NCBI GenBank assembly: GCA_945865815.1
Contig: CAMBFR010000012.1
Span: 1-58,349, forward strand
Direction: 5' to 3'
DNA length: 58,349 nt
Origin: Candidatus Sulfopaludibacter sp. SbA3
Lineage (GTDB): Bacteria; Acidobacteriota; Terriglobia; 20CM-2-55-15
In this document: positions 49,892-58,349 of the stretch, in pieces
Layout: every line of letters begins with the position of its first letter
Numbering within the stretch: the first letter of the stretch is position 1
Translations under genes and position numbers: made by a program
Notes under the pieces: model-generated
The model's input: the letters and a program-made list of their open reading frames with translations, nothing else
What the model was told of the DNA's origin: nothing
The model's database searches: none

Positions 49892-52081
49892 ATGATCGAA
49901 TCGAAAACCTGGTCCACGGATGAAATTCTTGCGACGGTGCGCCGGTATTGGGGTTTTTCCGAGCTGCGCCCGCTGCAGGAGCAGGCGATCCGGGCAGGTC
50001 TGGAGAGGCGCGACTCGCTCGTGGTCATGCCGACAGGTGGCGGCAAATCGCTTTGCTACCAGGTTCCGGCGGAACTGGAGCAGCGCACCGATATTGTGGT
50101 CTCGCCGCTCATTGCGCTGATGAAAGACCAGGTCGATGGGTTGCGCGAGTGCGGCTATCCGGCCGGCGCTCTCTACAGCGGCATGCCTCTCCATGCTGTG
50201 CGCACAACCGAGGAGGGAATTGCCGCCGGACGCTATCGCCTGGTCTTTGTGGCGCCCGAGCGTCTGCTCACGCCGTGGTTTCTGCAGCTCATCGAACGGC
50301 TGCCTGCGCCCGCCTTTGCCATCGACGAGGCTCACTGCATCAGTCATTGGGGCCATGACTTCCGGCCGGAATACCGCCAGCTTGCCGAACTCAAGACCCG
50401 CTTTCCCCAGGCGAGCATGCACGCGTACACGGCAACAGCCACAGAGCGCGTGCGCGCCGACATCGTCCAGCAACTCGGATTGAAGGACCCGGCCGTGCTG
50501 ATCGGAACGTTCGATCGGCCGAATCTGGTTTATCGCGTCGTTCCGCGCGTGGATGCGCATGCCCAGGTGCTGCAGGTCCTCCAGCGGCATCCGGGTGATG
50601 CGTCCATCGTCTACTGCCTCAGCCGTAAAGACACGGAAGGGATGGCCGAGGCGCTCAAGGAAAACGGAATGCGCGCCGCGTTTTACCACGCCGGCATGGA
50701 GGCGGGCGATCGCCGCAGAACGCAGGATGCGTTTGCAGCGGAGGAAATCGACGTCGTAGCGGCGACCGTGGCGTTCGGCATGGGTATCGACCGCAGCGAT
50801 GTGCGCTCGGTCATCCATGCCGCCATGCCGAAATCGATCGAGCACTACCAGCAGGAGACCGGCCGCGCCGGCCGCGACGGCCTGGAGGCGGAATGTGTGC
50901 TGCTGTATTCGGCCGCCGATGTCATCCGCTGGGAGTCCCTGATCGAAAAGAGCGCAGCAGAAGCAGGGGCCGCTCCCGCGGTGATGACCGCATCCCGGCA
51001 GTTGCTCGAACATGTGCGCCGTTTCTGCACGGGCCTTCACTGCCGGCACCGCAGGCTGTCCGAGTATTTCGGCCAGGCGTTTTCGAAGTCCAACTGCGAG
51101 GCCTGCGACGTGTGTCTCAACGAGGTCGAGAACCTTGCAGACGCGACCGTCACCGCGCAGAAGATCCTTTCGTGCGTGGCGCGCACGGGGGAACGCTTTG
51201 GCGCCGAGCACGTGGTGGACGTCCTGGTGGGCGCCAACACCGAACGCATGCGCCGCTGGGGCCACGATCAGTTGTCGACGTACGGCTTGATGAAGGGCAC
51301 GGAACGGAAGGGCCTCACCAACATGCTCTATCAACTTCTCGATGAGGGTCTTCTTGATCGGACCGCCGATGATCGCCCGGTCTTTAGACTCAACGACGAA
51401 TCGTGGGCGGTACTCCGCGGCCAACGTCAGGTGAAGCTGGTACAGCCGAAAGCAAAAGTCCGCAAGACCCGCTTTGCCGAAGAGTCATGGGAAGGAGTCG
51501 ATCGCGGACTATTCGACGGTCTTCGAACACTGCGCCGCGAGGTCGCAGACGAACGAGCCGTGCCCGCGTATGTCGTGTTCAGCGACGCCACGCTCCGCGA
51601 TATGGCGCGCGCCCGGCCGGGTTCCGCCACAGCGTTGCTCAACGTGCGCGGAGTGGGCGAGCGCAAAGTGAGCGATCTTGGACCGCGATTCCTGGAGTGC
51701 ATCGCAGAGTATTCCCGCGCGAACGGCCTGGAACTGGATATGAGTGCCGGCAGCCGGCCGAAGCGGCAGCGTTCGTCCCGGAAAAATGACGCGAAGGCGG
51801 CCGCCTTTCAAATGTTCGCCAAAGGCGCCGCGATTGAGAAGGTCACCGCGGCTACGGGCAAGGCGCCGAGTACGGTGTGGGGTTACCTTGCGCTGTTTAT
51901 CGAAGCGCATCCATCCCAGCGACTGGATCCATGGGTCAGTCAGGAAACTCATCAAGCCGTTGCCGGCGCCGTACAGGACTTGGGCGTGGCATACCTGAAA
52001 CCGATTTTCGACCGGCTTGAAGCACGAGTGCCGTACGAACAGATTCGCCTGGTGATCGCGTCCCTGAAGAATTCCGCGTAG
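49892..52081 (+). CDS. recQ: ATP-dependent DNA helicase RecQ
   Basis: RecQ unwinds DNA 3' to 5' in recombination and repair. The 729-residue protein has Walker A MPTGGGKSLCYQ, the DEAH box IDEAHCISHWGHDFR, helicase C-terminal motifs ATVAFGMGIDRSDV and QETGRAGRDG, the zinc Cys set in CEACDVC, an RQC domain, an HRDC domain (VFSDATLRDMARARPGSATALL) and a C-terminal helical HTH_40-like extension (KGAAIEKVTAATGKAPSTVWGYL). It is complete. A repeat copy follows its stop. The upstream gene is on the other strand. Confidence 0.97.
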   Translation: MIESKTWSTDEILATVRRYWGFSELRPLQEQAIRAGLERRDSLVVMPTGGGKSLCYQVPAELEQRTDIVVSPLIALMKDQVDGLRECGYPAGALYSGMPLHAVRTTEEGIAAGRYRLVFVAPERLLTPWFLQLIERLPAPAFAIDEAHCISHWGHDFRPEYRQLAELKTRFPQASMHAYTATATERVRADIVQQLGLKDPAVLIGTFDRPNLVYRVVPRVDAHAQVLQVLQRHPGDASIVYCLSRKDTEGMAEALKENGMRAAFYHAGMEAGDRRRTQDAFAAEEIDVVAATVAFGMGIDRSDVRSVIHAAMPKSIEHYQQETGRAGRDGLEAECVLLYSAADVIRWESLIEKSAAEAGAAPAVMTASRQLLEHVRRFCTGLHCRHRRLSEYFGQAFSKSNCEACDVCLNEVENLADATVTAQKILSCVARTGERFGAEHVVDVLVGANTERMRRWGHDQLSTYGLMKGTERKGLTNMLYQLLDEGLLDRTADDRPVFRLNDESWAVLRGQRQVKLVQPKAKVRKTRFAEESWEGVDRGLFDGLRTLRREVADERAVPAYVVFSDATLRDMARARPGSATALLNVRGVGERKVSDLGPRFLECIAEYSRANGLELDMSAGSRPKRQRSSRKNDAKAAAFQMFAKGAAIEKVTAATGKAPSTVWGYLALFIEAHPSQRLDPWVSQETHQAVAGAVQDLGVAYLKPIFDRLEARVPYEQIRLVIASLKNSA

Positions 52082-52090
52082 ATCGAATAT

Positions 52091-52174
52091 TGAAGGTCCA
52101 AAGAATCTTTCGAGCTTTTTACCACCCCGCCCTCGCTGTCGCTCGGTCTTCCCCCTCCTAAAACAGGAGGGGAA
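52091..52174. repeat. REPIN right-half copy of the 5627-5757 repeat
   Basis: The sequence TGAAGGTCCAAAGAATCTTT through the hairpin CTCCTAAAACAGGAG repeats the core and right half of the element at 5674-5755 with a few base differences. The left hairpin is absent. It is located between the recQ stop and the next gene on the same strand. Confidence 0.8.
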
Positions 52175-52205
52175 TTGAAAAACAACGCGGTACACTGGCG
52201 CCGCC

Positions 52206-52916
52206 ATGTTTCGGGTTTTCCTCATCCTATTTTGTTTTGTCGCGACGCTGAATGCGCAGCGGGCTCCGCGCATCACGGTTTCGCCGCTCCAGCTGGCGCC
52301 CACCGATACCGTGGAGATTCGCGGGACCGGATTCACTCCCAGCCGGCTCGTGATTTCCCATCTCCGCCGGCCTGACGGGAGCGAATACGGCGTCCTACGG
52401 CTTCTTACCAATGCCCAGGGCGAGTTCTCGCACCCGATCGACACCTTGCTGTTGCTTCCGGGCACTCATGAGCTCTGGATTGTGGATGAGACCGCGCAGG
52501 TCACCTCCAATACAGTCCGGTTCACGATAGATTTCGATGCGGGAACTCCGGCTCTTCCGGAAGTTCAGCAGGCCCTGGGTCCTTACATCGGAGTCTGGCG
52601 CGGCGATGGGGCACGAAATAGTCCCGCTGTTCCGGCCACAATTCTCATGACCCTCACGGGGGGGAATAACGGGCCGGTCGCCGGAACCATTGCCTATCCT
52701 TCCTTGTCCTGCGGGGCTGTGCTGACGTTTCGCGCAATCGCAACGGACTTCGTCGAGTTCTTTGAGACATCGACCTACGGCGTGGAACGTTGTGCGGGCA
52801 ACGGCATTGTCTCCGTTAGAACTGCGCCCGATGGCAGCCTCACATTCCAGTGGCGCAATCCAGCTCTTCCGGCCGTTGCGGGAACCGCGGCCGGGAAGCT
52901 GGTGTCTTTAAGATAG
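52206..52916 (+). CDS. Exported protein with IPT-like N-terminal domain, function unknown
   Basis: The 236-residue protein has a signal peptide (LILFCFVATLNAQ). Residues about 20-115 look like an Ig/IPT-type beta-sandwich (PRITVSPLQLAPTDTVEIRGTGFTPSRLV). Residues about 120-230 form a second beta domain starting YIGVWRGDGARNSP, with Cys in LSCGA and VERCAGNG. No enzyme motif is seen. It is followed by two further envelope proteins on the same strand, and the three may form one operon. The function is unknown. Confidence 0.72.
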   Translation: MFRVFLILFCFVATLNAQRAPRITVSPLQLAPTDTVEIRGTGFTPSRLVISHLRRPDGSEYGVLRLLTNAQGEFSHPIDTLLLLPGTHELWIVDETAQVTSNTVRFTIDFDAGTPALPEVQQALGPYIGVWRGDGARNSPAVPATILMTLTGGNNGPVAGTIAYPSLSCGAVLTFRAIATDFVEFFETSTYGVERCAGNGIVSVRTAPDGSLTFQWRNPALPAVAGTAAGKLVSLR

Positions 52917-52938
52917 AATCAGAAACGAAGGAATGTGA

Positions 52939-53385
52939 ATGGCTGACAAGCTGATCGGCAGTCTTATTTATGGCGAACACGCGGTTCCGAAGAAATCGAG
53001 GCCGTGGAAAGACCGGCTGAAGGTCCCTGTAGCGATAGGTGTGCTGGCGCTCGTCATCGGCGGCCTGGCTTACAAATTCGCAAACTTCCGTGAAGAAGGC
53101 CGGACCCAGGAATTTCTTCAGGCTGTTCTTGCCGGGCAGTACGATGCCGCTTTCGGAATGTGGGAATCCCAGAGCGGGTACTTGATGGAGGACTTCCTCT
53201 CGGATTGGGGCAAGGACGGCTACTACACCAAAGGCGTCCACACGGCCGATGTGATCGATTCGAACACGAGCGGACTTGTGGTCATCGTTTACGTCGCGCT
53301 CGACACTTTCAAGACGCCGCTTGCGCTCCGCGTGGATAAAGAGACATTAAAGTTGTCATACTCACCCCTAAACAAATATCGTTAG
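52939..53385 (+). CDS. Membrane-anchored hypothetical protein, 148 aa
   Basis: The 148-residue protein has a basic N-terminus and one transmembrane helix (VPVAIGVLALVIGGLAYKF, about 28-48). The remaining about 100 residues (EFLQAVLAGQYDAAFGMWES and on) look like a small alpha/beta domain, similar to NTF2-like or lumazine-binding folds in outline. The start is 22 nt after the preceding gene and 4 nt before the next, so it is part of a three-gene set. No function is assigned. Confidence 0.65.
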   Translation: MADKLIGSLIYGEHAVPKKSRPWKDRLKVPVAIGVLALVIGGLAYKFANFREEGRTQEFLQAVLAGQYDAAFGMWESQSGYLMEDFLSDWGKDGYYTKGVHTADVIDSNTSGLVVIVYVALDTFKTPLALRVDKETLKLSYSPLNKYR

Positions 53386-53389
53386 CCCC

Positions 53390-54574
53390 ATGATTGCTCT
53401 TCTGCTCCTGCTCGCAGTTACCACCACCGACATCGTTGTTGTTTCCCTGCCGGTGAGAGGCGGCGCCAACGTTGCGCTGATGCCGCCGGGCAAAGTCGAG
53501 CTTCGGCGGGAAGGAACCCTCACCACTGCGAAGATCGAAATCGAGCGGTTGCCGCCTATCGCCACTCTTGGGGCCGGCGCGAACGCGTTCATCGCGTGGT
53601 CGGTTTCGCCGGAGGGGGTTTTCGAAAATCTCGGGGAACTGGACGAGAAGGGCCAGCTGCAGGCCACAACCCGATTCGAACATCTGGGCATTCTCATTAC
53701 GGCCGAACCGCACTATCTGGTGGATCGTCCGAGTTCGGCGGTCGTGTTTCGGAGTGGAAACCCGGAGGAGACCCGGCTGCGCCGGACGACCGTTTCCATT
53801 GAAGTCGGGACATACGACTACTCGGCGATTCAGTTTCCGGCCCGGCAACTTGTGCCGAGTGTCGTTATCCAGTCGCGTGCTGCGCTGCAGGTGGCAAAGA
53901 GCATTGGAGCAGACCGGTTGGCCGTGGCTGAACTCCGTCAGGCTCAGATCGCAATGGACACCGTCGAGGAAATGCTCAACCGGCGGGCTCCTCTTGAAAT
54001 CATCTGGCCCACTGCCAACGAGGCCATTCGCAAGGCGCAACTGGCTGTCGTCGCTTCCCGGGAGAAGGCTGCTCAGGCAGAGATCGATGGTTTGAAAGGG
54101 GAAGCCACAACGCTTCGTGACAACAATCAGGCGCTGGAAGCCCGTGCACAGGAAACCACGCGGCAACTGACCGGGCAATTGAGCGAGCAGCAGCGCCTGG
54201 CCGCCGAGCAGATCCGGGCACTGAATGCCGATGTTGCAGCCGCCCGCCAGGAGATCCAGCGCCTGAACCAGGACCGCGATCAGGCCGCGGCTCGCGAGCG
54301 CGCTCTCGAAGCGCAGATCGCGGAGCTAAGACAGAGAGCGAACGCCGTTCAACAGGATTTGACTGTGCGCCTGCGCTCCGAGTTCATGGATCCGGTCAGC
54401 AACCAGATCACTTCCGCCGGGCGTGACGCCCTCACACGAGTCCTGAACTTCGCGGCGGTCGTTGCGGGACCGATCCGAATAGAGGGTCCCGCCACCGATG
54501 CGCTTTTCGAAGCAGCCCGCCAGTTTCTTGTCGAGGCGGGCGTTGCTCAGGACCGCATCACGACGGTCCGATAG
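53390..54574 (+). CDS. Exported coiled-coil protein with OmpA-like C-terminal segment
   Basis: The 394-residue protein starts with a hydrophobic signal-like segment (IALLLLLAVTTTDIVVVSLP). Residues about 40-140 are a beta domain, followed by about 160 residues of Gln/Arg/Glu-rich coiled coil (DNNQALEARAQETTRQLTGQ and on). The end RSEFMDPVSNQITSAGRDALTRVLNFAAVVAGPIRIEG resembles the start of an OmpA-type peptidoglycan-binding domain, but the protein stops before the normal end of that fold. It may be a truncated or divergent OmpA-like protein. Its 3' end overlaps the convergent GT4 gene by 28 nt. Confidence 0.7.
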   Translation: MIALLLLLAVTTTDIVVVSLPVRGGANVALMPPGKVELRREGTLTTAKIEIERLPPIATLGAGANAFIAWSVSPEGVFENLGELDEKGQLQATTRFEHLGILITAEPHYLVDRPSSAVVFRSGNPEETRLRRTTVSIEVGTYDYSAIQFPARQLVPSVVIQSRAALQVAKSIGADRLAVAELRQAQIAMDTVEEMLNRRAPLEIIWPTANEAIRKAQLAVVASREKAAQAEIDGLKGEATTLRDNNQALEARAQETTRQLTGQLSEQQRLAAEQIRALNADVAAARQEIQRLNQDRDQAAARERALEAQIAELRQRANAVQQDLTVRLRSEFMDPVSNQITSAGRDALTRVLNFAAVVAGPIRIEGPATDALFEAARQFLVEAGVAQDRITTVR

Positions 54575-55551
54575 AAGGCCTCGACTCGCGGTATGACCCT
54601 CGAAATCTCATATTCCTGCTCCACTCGCCGGTACGCGTCCCTGACAACGCGCTCTCGCAGCGCCTGATCCGTTGCGAGTGAGCGTATCGCCGTGGCCAGC
54701 GCCGCCGGGTTGCGCGGAGGCGCCAGTATTCCGTCGCGGCCCGAAACGATGATCTCTGCCGGTCCGCCCTTGTCGGTGCTCACTACAGGTATTCCTGCCG
54801 CCATCGCCTCGAGCAGCACGATGCCGAACGGCTCTTCCCAGGAAGGCGCCGCCAGAACATCAATCATTTCAAAAAACAGAGGCAAGGAAACGAAGCCGGG
54901 AAAATCCACCGGCAGGCCTGCCGATTTCGCCTTGAGACCCTCAGTGTAGGCATCATCACCTTTGCCGGCGATCACCAGGCGATAGCCTTTGCCGAGCAGA
55001 CGAATGGCCTCAATGGCATCGTCGTGGCCCTTATGCGGTGCAATCTGACCGAGCACGCCAACGGTAATCGGATCGTGCAGGCCGTGAGGCTGATGCGCAA
55101 ACTTCGCGAGGTCTACCCAGTTTGGAATGACAGCCGACATCTTCGGCGCGAGTGGCCGAAGCGTGGCGAGCACCTGTGAGGTTATGGCAATCCACCCGTC
55201 GACCCGCCTGTAAAGGATGTTCGGGCGTATGGGATAAAGAAGATGGCGCGTGAACACAACCTTGACGTCCGGAATATTCCACGCGGCGGCTGCGACAACG
55301 GAATAGTCGCGGGCAACGTGAGCGTGAACGAGATCGAAGCGTTCCTTCCTTAGAATCTTTCGAAGCCGGAAGGCGCTGAAAAAGTCTGCGGAATTCAGGA
55401 AGGGCAGCGTAATGTCCGGCTTTAGCGGGCCGTTACGCCGGCCGGCAACCACGACCTCGTGGCCGCGCTTGCGCAAACTCCCGGTGAGTTCGAGTAGGTG
55501 TGTTTCTCCGCCTCCGAGACTACGCGCCGAACTAATCTGCAGAATGCGCAT
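54547..55551 (-). CDS. Family 4 glycosyltransferase
   Basis: The 334-residue protein has a GT-B fold. MRILQISSARSLGGGETHLLE starts the N-terminal domain, GVLGQIAPHKGHDDAIEAI the C-terminal domain, and EEPFGIVLLEAMAAGIPVVS the EX7E donor-sugar motif. The acceptor sugar is unknown, but the surrounding genes (heptose-7-P kinase, GT9) suggest lipopolysaccharide core or similar glycan synthesis. It overlaps the kinase gene by 20 nt. The start at 55551 gives the normal GT4 opening; an upstream extension has no match. Confidence 0.92.
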   Translation of the reverse strand: MRILQISSARSLGGGETHLLELTGSLRKRGHEVVVAGRRNGPLKPDITLPFLNSADFFSAFRLRKILRKERFDLVHAHVARDYSVVAAAAWNIPDVKVVFTRHLLYPIRPNILYRRVDGWIAITSQVLATLRPLAPKMSAVIPNWVDLAKFAHQPHGLHDPITVGVLGQIAPHKGHDDAIEAIRLLGKGYRLVIAGKGDDAYTEGLKAKSAGLPVDFPGFVSLPLFFEMIDVLAAPSWEEPFGIVLLEAMAAGIPVVSTDKGGPAEIIVSGRDGILAPPRNPAALATAIRSLATDQALRERVVRDAYRRVEQEYEISRVIPRVEAFYRTVVMRS

Positions 55552-56527
55552 TTCTGGATACGAAATCGGCCACAAGCTCAGGGCAGTTTACGGTAGCGGT
55601 CCCGATCTTTCCGACAGCGATTCCGGCCGCGTGGTTGGCCAGCGTGGCAGCCTCTTCCATTGTCGCTCCGCCGGATTTCGCCAGGGCCAGCGTTGCAATC
55701 ACCGTGTCGCCCGCGCCGGTAACATCGAAGACTTCTCGCGCAAACGTAGGCAGGTGGTGCGAGCTCGTTGAATTGAATAGCGACATGCCTTCTTCGCCCC
55801 GGGTGATGAGGACGTATTCGCAGCCGAACTTTTCAATCAGCCGGCGGCCCGCTTCGTTCAGGGTCTGCTCGTCTTCGATGACGAGCCCGGTAAGGAGTTC
55901 GGCTTCGCGTTGATTCGGCGTGATCAATGTAACCGGCCGATAGTAGTCCGCGTGGTGCACTTTGGGATCGAGAAACACGGGGATTCCGGCGCTCCTGGCT
56001 TTCGGAAGAATTTCATCGAGCAGGTCGCGGTTCACGACGCCCTTGTCGTAGTCCGATACGATTACGGCGGCCGCTTTGGAAAGCCATCGCTCGAACGCTT
56101 CGGCGAGACTTCTGTTGATGGCGGCCGCAAGCGGTTTTCTGCTTTCACGATCGGCGCGGACCACCTGCTGGCTATGCGCGATGATGCGGGTCTTGAGCGT
56201 CGTTGGGCGTAGTGGTTCTTCGATCAGGCCCGATGTATCCACGCCGGACTGCGCCAGCAGATCCCGCAGGCGTTCGGCCGCGCGATCCCGGCCGATCACG
56301 CCGATCGGAATGGGCGTGCCGCCCAGGGCCCGGATATTTGCCACGACGTTGCCTGCGCCGCCCAGCCGATACGTCTCGTCCCGAACTTCCACGATTGGAA
56401 CCGGAGCTTCGGGGGAGATGCGCCGAACTCTTCCCCAGATGAATTCATCGAGCATGGCGTCGCCTACGACGAGAATTGTCTGGCCGGAAAATCGTTCGAG
56501 GATTTGATTAACGCGTGTGCGATTCAT
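55532..56527 (-). CDS. rfaE1: D-glycero-beta-D-manno-heptose-7-phosphate kinase
   Basis: RfaE1 adds phosphate at C1 of heptose-7-phosphate for ADP-heptose synthesis. The 331-residue PfkB-type protein has the family opening ILVVGDAMLDEFIWGRVRRISPEAPVPIVE, the sugar-site motif RLGGAGNVVANIRALG and the catalytic loop VFDVTGAGDTVIATLALA. The cytidylyltransferase domain of bifunctional HldE is absent, so the transferase (RfaE2) would be elsewhere. It overlaps both neighbouring genes (GT4 and GT9) and is a member of this LPS-type cluster. Confidence 0.94.
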   Translation of the reverse strand: MNRTRVNQILERFSGQTILVVGDAMLDEFIWGRVRRISPEAPVPIVEVRDETYRLGGAGNVVANIRALGGTPIPIGVIGRDRAAERLRDLLAQSGVDTSGLIEEPLRPTTLKTRIIAHSQQVVRADRESRKPLAAAINRSLAEAFERWLSKAAAVIVSDYDKGVVNRDLLDEILPKARSAGIPVFLDPKVHHADYYRPVTLITPNQREAELLTGLVIEDEQTLNEAGRRLIEKFGCEYVLITRGEEGMSLFNSTSSHHLPTFAREVFDVTGAGDTVIATLALAKSGGATMEEAATLANHAAGIAVGKIGTATVNCPELVADFVSRNAHSAD

Positions 56528-57513
56528 AACAGTTCGTTGACGGCTGCGGACACCTGTTCCACCGTCACGGACTCGATGCAGAGCGGCGAATCCGCGACGA
56601 GGCAACGATAGCCCGGACACGGATTACACTCAAACGGATTCTGAACCACGCGTGACTTCACCCGCCACGGACGCCACCGGCGCGAATCCGAGGAACCCCA
56701 GACGGCCACTGTCGGCGTTCCCACGGCCGCGGCCAGATGCATGGGCCCGCTGTCGTTGCCGATGTAAAGCCTGGCGCCGCGTATCAGCTCGGCAAGTTCG
56801 GGTATGCCCAGGCCAGTCTGCGTGACGCTGCCCACGAGGTCTTTTGCAACCTCGCGGACGACGGATTCTTCGCCAGGACCGCAGGTCAGAACGACAGTCA
56901 GCCCGCGAGATGCCAGTTGGCGCGAGATGCCCGTGAACCGCGCGGCCTCCCATCGTTTCGTTTCCATCAACGCGGCCGGGTGAATCACGACATACGGAGC
57001 CTTAAGGCCTTCGCGAATGCGCGCCGCCTCTGTGGGATGCGGTTCGTAACGCAGCGGCGGCGCTTCGAGCGCCCGGACGCCAAGCCACTGGAGCGCAGCC
57101 ATCGTGGATTCGACCGAGTGAGCGGCCGGGTCCGGGGCGGGCAACAGGCCGTGATACAGCCTTCCATATTGATACTGTTCGCTCCCGATGCGGGCGCCCC
57201 GGGCCATACGTGAATAGAAAAGACTGGTCGGTCCGCCGTGCAGATTGATGATCGCGTCGAATCGGCGCGTGAGCAGTTGAATGCCGGTGCGGAATTTGCC
57301 GGACGCGATGAGAACTTCGTCAAAGTCCGGATTCTGGTCGAAGCAATCCGCGAATCGCGCCTCGGCCAGCACGGATACACGGAAGTCCGGGAACTCCTGT
57401 TTGAGCGCTCGAACCGGCGCGGTCAGCAGAAGGCAATCGCCCATCGAACGTAAGCGGATAAGGAGAATGTGCGCCCGGGATGGTAGCTTGTGAAAAAGAT
57501 CCTTAGTCTTCAA
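56524..57513 (-). CDS. Family 9 glycosyltransferase (heptosyltransferase-like)
   Basis: The 329-residue protein starts with ILLIRLRSMGDCLLLTAPVRALK, the heptosyltransferase opening. The donor-site region is VVIHPAALMETKRW and the motif GARLYIGNDSGPMHLAAAVGTPTVAVWG is characteristic. These enzymes transfer heptose from ADP-heptose to the lipid A/core acceptor. It overlaps the rfaE1 gene by 4 nt, which fits a heptose pathway. The acceptor cannot be told from the sequence. Confidence 0.93.
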   Translation of the reverse strand: MKTKDLFHKLPSRAHILLIRLRSMGDCLLLTAPVRALKQEFPDFRVSVLAEARFADCFDQNPDFDEVLIASGKFRTGIQLLTRRFDAIINLHGGPTSLFYSRMARGARIGSEQYQYGRLYHGLLPAPDPAAHSVESTMAALQWLGVRALEAPPLRYEPHPTEAARIREGLKAPYVVIHPAALMETKRWEAARFTGISRQLASRGLTVVLTCGPGEESVVREVAKDLVGSVTQTGLGIPELAELIRGARLYIGNDSGPMHLAAAVGTPTVAVWGSSDSRRWRPWRVKSRVVQNPFECNPCPGYRCLVADSPLCIESVTVEQVSAAVNELL

Positions 57514-57673
57514 CTTTGGCTTCGCTGATGAGCATCACAGGGATGTCGTCGCGAATCGGATACACCCGGCGGCATTGAGTGCATTTGAGTCCCTGTCCGC
57601 CCTGCGTCAAATCGAGCTGGGCCTTGCAGAGAGGGCAAACCAGAATCTTCAGTAGCTCGGAATTCACCGCCAT
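57503..57673 (-). CDS. Trm112-family zinc-ribbon protein
   Basis: The 56-residue protein starts MAVNSELLKILVCPLCKAQLDL and has the second Cys pair in CTQCRRVYPIRDDIPVML, matching the Trm112/YcaR family. Such small proteins may activate methyltransferases or help lipid A steps; YcaR lies next to lpxK in many genomes. It overlaps the GT9 gene by 11 nt and is the first gene of this minus-strand cluster. ATG 57673 gives the family start; a longer frame to 57715 has no match. Confidence 0.88.
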   Translation of the reverse strand: MAVNSELLKILVCPLCKAQLDLTQGGQGLKCTQCRRVYPIRDDIPVMLISEAKVED

Positions 57674-57811
57674 AATGGCGAAAATGGTAGCACAGGGCGG
57701 CGAGATTGCGCCCACAGCAAGTGCTGGAAAAGAACTTTCGTACTGGCGCCCTCTGTATCGCTATAATCGCGCAAAAATACTCAGGGACAGACAGAACAAG
57801 GAGAAATTGAT

Positions 57812-58312
57812 ATGCGTAACTGGCTTTGCCTGCTTTCGCTTTCCGTATTGGTCACGATTTGCTTCGCCTCCGGCGCATCCGCGATGCAATTGACGACCGA
57901 CATCAAGATCATCTCGAGTGCCGGGGCCCGCGCGCTGGTGGACGCCTGTGCCGTCTGGGCCGGGAAGAACAACCAGATCGTGGCGATCGCGATTTTGGAT
58001 TGGGGCGGCAATCTCATCGAGTCTCACGCCATGGAAGGAGCGCCGGCGAACTCCATTGACACGGCCCTGTTGAAGGCGAAGTCCGCCTTGCGCTGGCGTC
58101 GCCCGACCTCCGAAACCAACCGGATCGTGCGGACCGGCGAGAATCTGGCGCCAACGTTCATGAACGATTTTCCGCAGCCGGGCGCGCTTCCCGTCGTGCT
58201 GAATGGCAAGGTCATCGGCGCGATCGGCGTTTCCGGCGCGGACGGCGAAAAATGCGGCCAGGCCGCGATCGACGCCGTGTTCAAGGGGCAGGCCACAAGC
58301 ACGGCACGGTGA
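57812..58312 (+). CDS. Exported GlcG/HbpS-family protein
   Basis: The 166-residue protein has a signal peptide (LSLSVLVTICFASGASA). The mature part includes VDACAVWAGKNNQIVAIAILDWGGNLIESHAMEGAP, ALLKAKSAL and FPQPGALPVVLNGKVIGAIGVSGADGEKC, the GlcG/HbpS (DUF336) pattern. HbpS proteins bind haem or sense redox signals; function in this group is otherwise poorly known. The start ATG at 57812 has GGAG upstream. The gene lies 36 nt before the end of the window; its operon partners may be outside. Confidence 0.88.
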   Translation: MRNWLCLLSLSVLVTICFASGASAMQLTTDIKIISSAGARALVDACAVWAGKNNQIVAIAILDWGGNLIESHAMEGAPANSIDTALLKAKSALRWRRPTSETNRIVRTGENLAPTFMNDFPQPGALPVVLNGKVIGAIGVSGADGEKCGQAAIDAVFKGQATSTAR

Positions 58313-58349
58313 ATCGTCCGCAGAACCTGCAAATCGTGCGCGGTCTATG

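Noticed and set aside
49790-51424. 544-residue minus-strand ORF inside recQ
   Set aside because: Antisense to a complete RecQ; composition typical of a mirror frame of a GC-rich gene.
1-58349. tRNA, rRNA or CRISPR loci
   Set aside because: No cloverleaf-like sequence, rRNA signature or array of regularly spaced direct repeats was seen; the repeats present are palindromic and dispersed.

Overview
The window is a piece of bacterial chromosome, moderately GC-rich by eye. It has about 60 convincing protein genes, two decayed genes, no recognisable RNA genes, no prophage and no CRISPR array. The gene content fits a soil-type Acidobacteriota chromosome: a split cytochrome b6/subunit IV complex with a multihaem c subunit, a DUF4159 protein, many exported peptidases and Tat-type hydrolases, AsmA, DUF481, and abundant short palindromic repeats. 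This placement is inferred from gene content, not from a marker-gene phylogeny.

Layout. 1-5.5 kb is translation: gatB on the plus strand, then on the minus strand an OmpH/Skp-like chaperone and a trpS > DUF721 > gatC > gatA cluster. 5.6-22.6 kb is mixed housekeeping and accessory genes: 1-Cys peroxiredoxin, an orphan XRE regulator, an esterase, an EamA transporter, an LVIVD lipoprotein, a coupled pepE/dehydrogenase/52-residue membrane peptide cluster, AsmA, DUF481, an MscL with a zinc-ribbon tail, a DinB-like protein, a DJ-1/PfpI gene with a large internal deletion, Tag, an M14 peptidase and a TIM-barrel isomerase.

22.9-34.9 kb is one long minus-strand respiratory block. Read in transcription order it is HEAT-repeat membrane protein, Rieske protein, cytochrome b6-type protein, subunit IV-type protein, octahaem cytochrome c, cupredoxin-like lipoprotein, haem A synthase, haem O synthase, ABC ATPase, ABC permease, SCO1 and DUF420. 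The first five probably form a quinol-oxidising complex. The later genes look like maturation functions for a haem-copper oxidase whose own subunits are not in this window.

35-43.3 kb holds a CoA transferase, an unrecognised 384-residue protein, dtd, a DHH phosphoesterase with an unusual N-terminal domain, an M20 peptidase, a glycosyltransferase and an exported M18 aminopeptidase. 43.5-48.9 kb is a tightly coupled surface-glycan operon (rfbA, rfbB, methyltransferase, two GT2 glycosyltransferases) ending in DUF4159. 48.9-49.7 kb has a MazEF-type toxin-antitoxin pair and a PIN-toxin remnant. Then come recQ, three envelope proteins of unknown function, a minus-strand LPS-type cluster (Trm112-like, GT9, heptose-7-P kinase, GT4) and a secreted GlcG/HbpS-like protein.

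At least four families of short palindromic repeats are scattered between genes, mostly directly after stop codons. In one case a repeat has supplied the C-terminus of a protein (CtaA), and in another one repeat is nested inside a second. These repeats and the respiratory block are the most interesting parts of the window.
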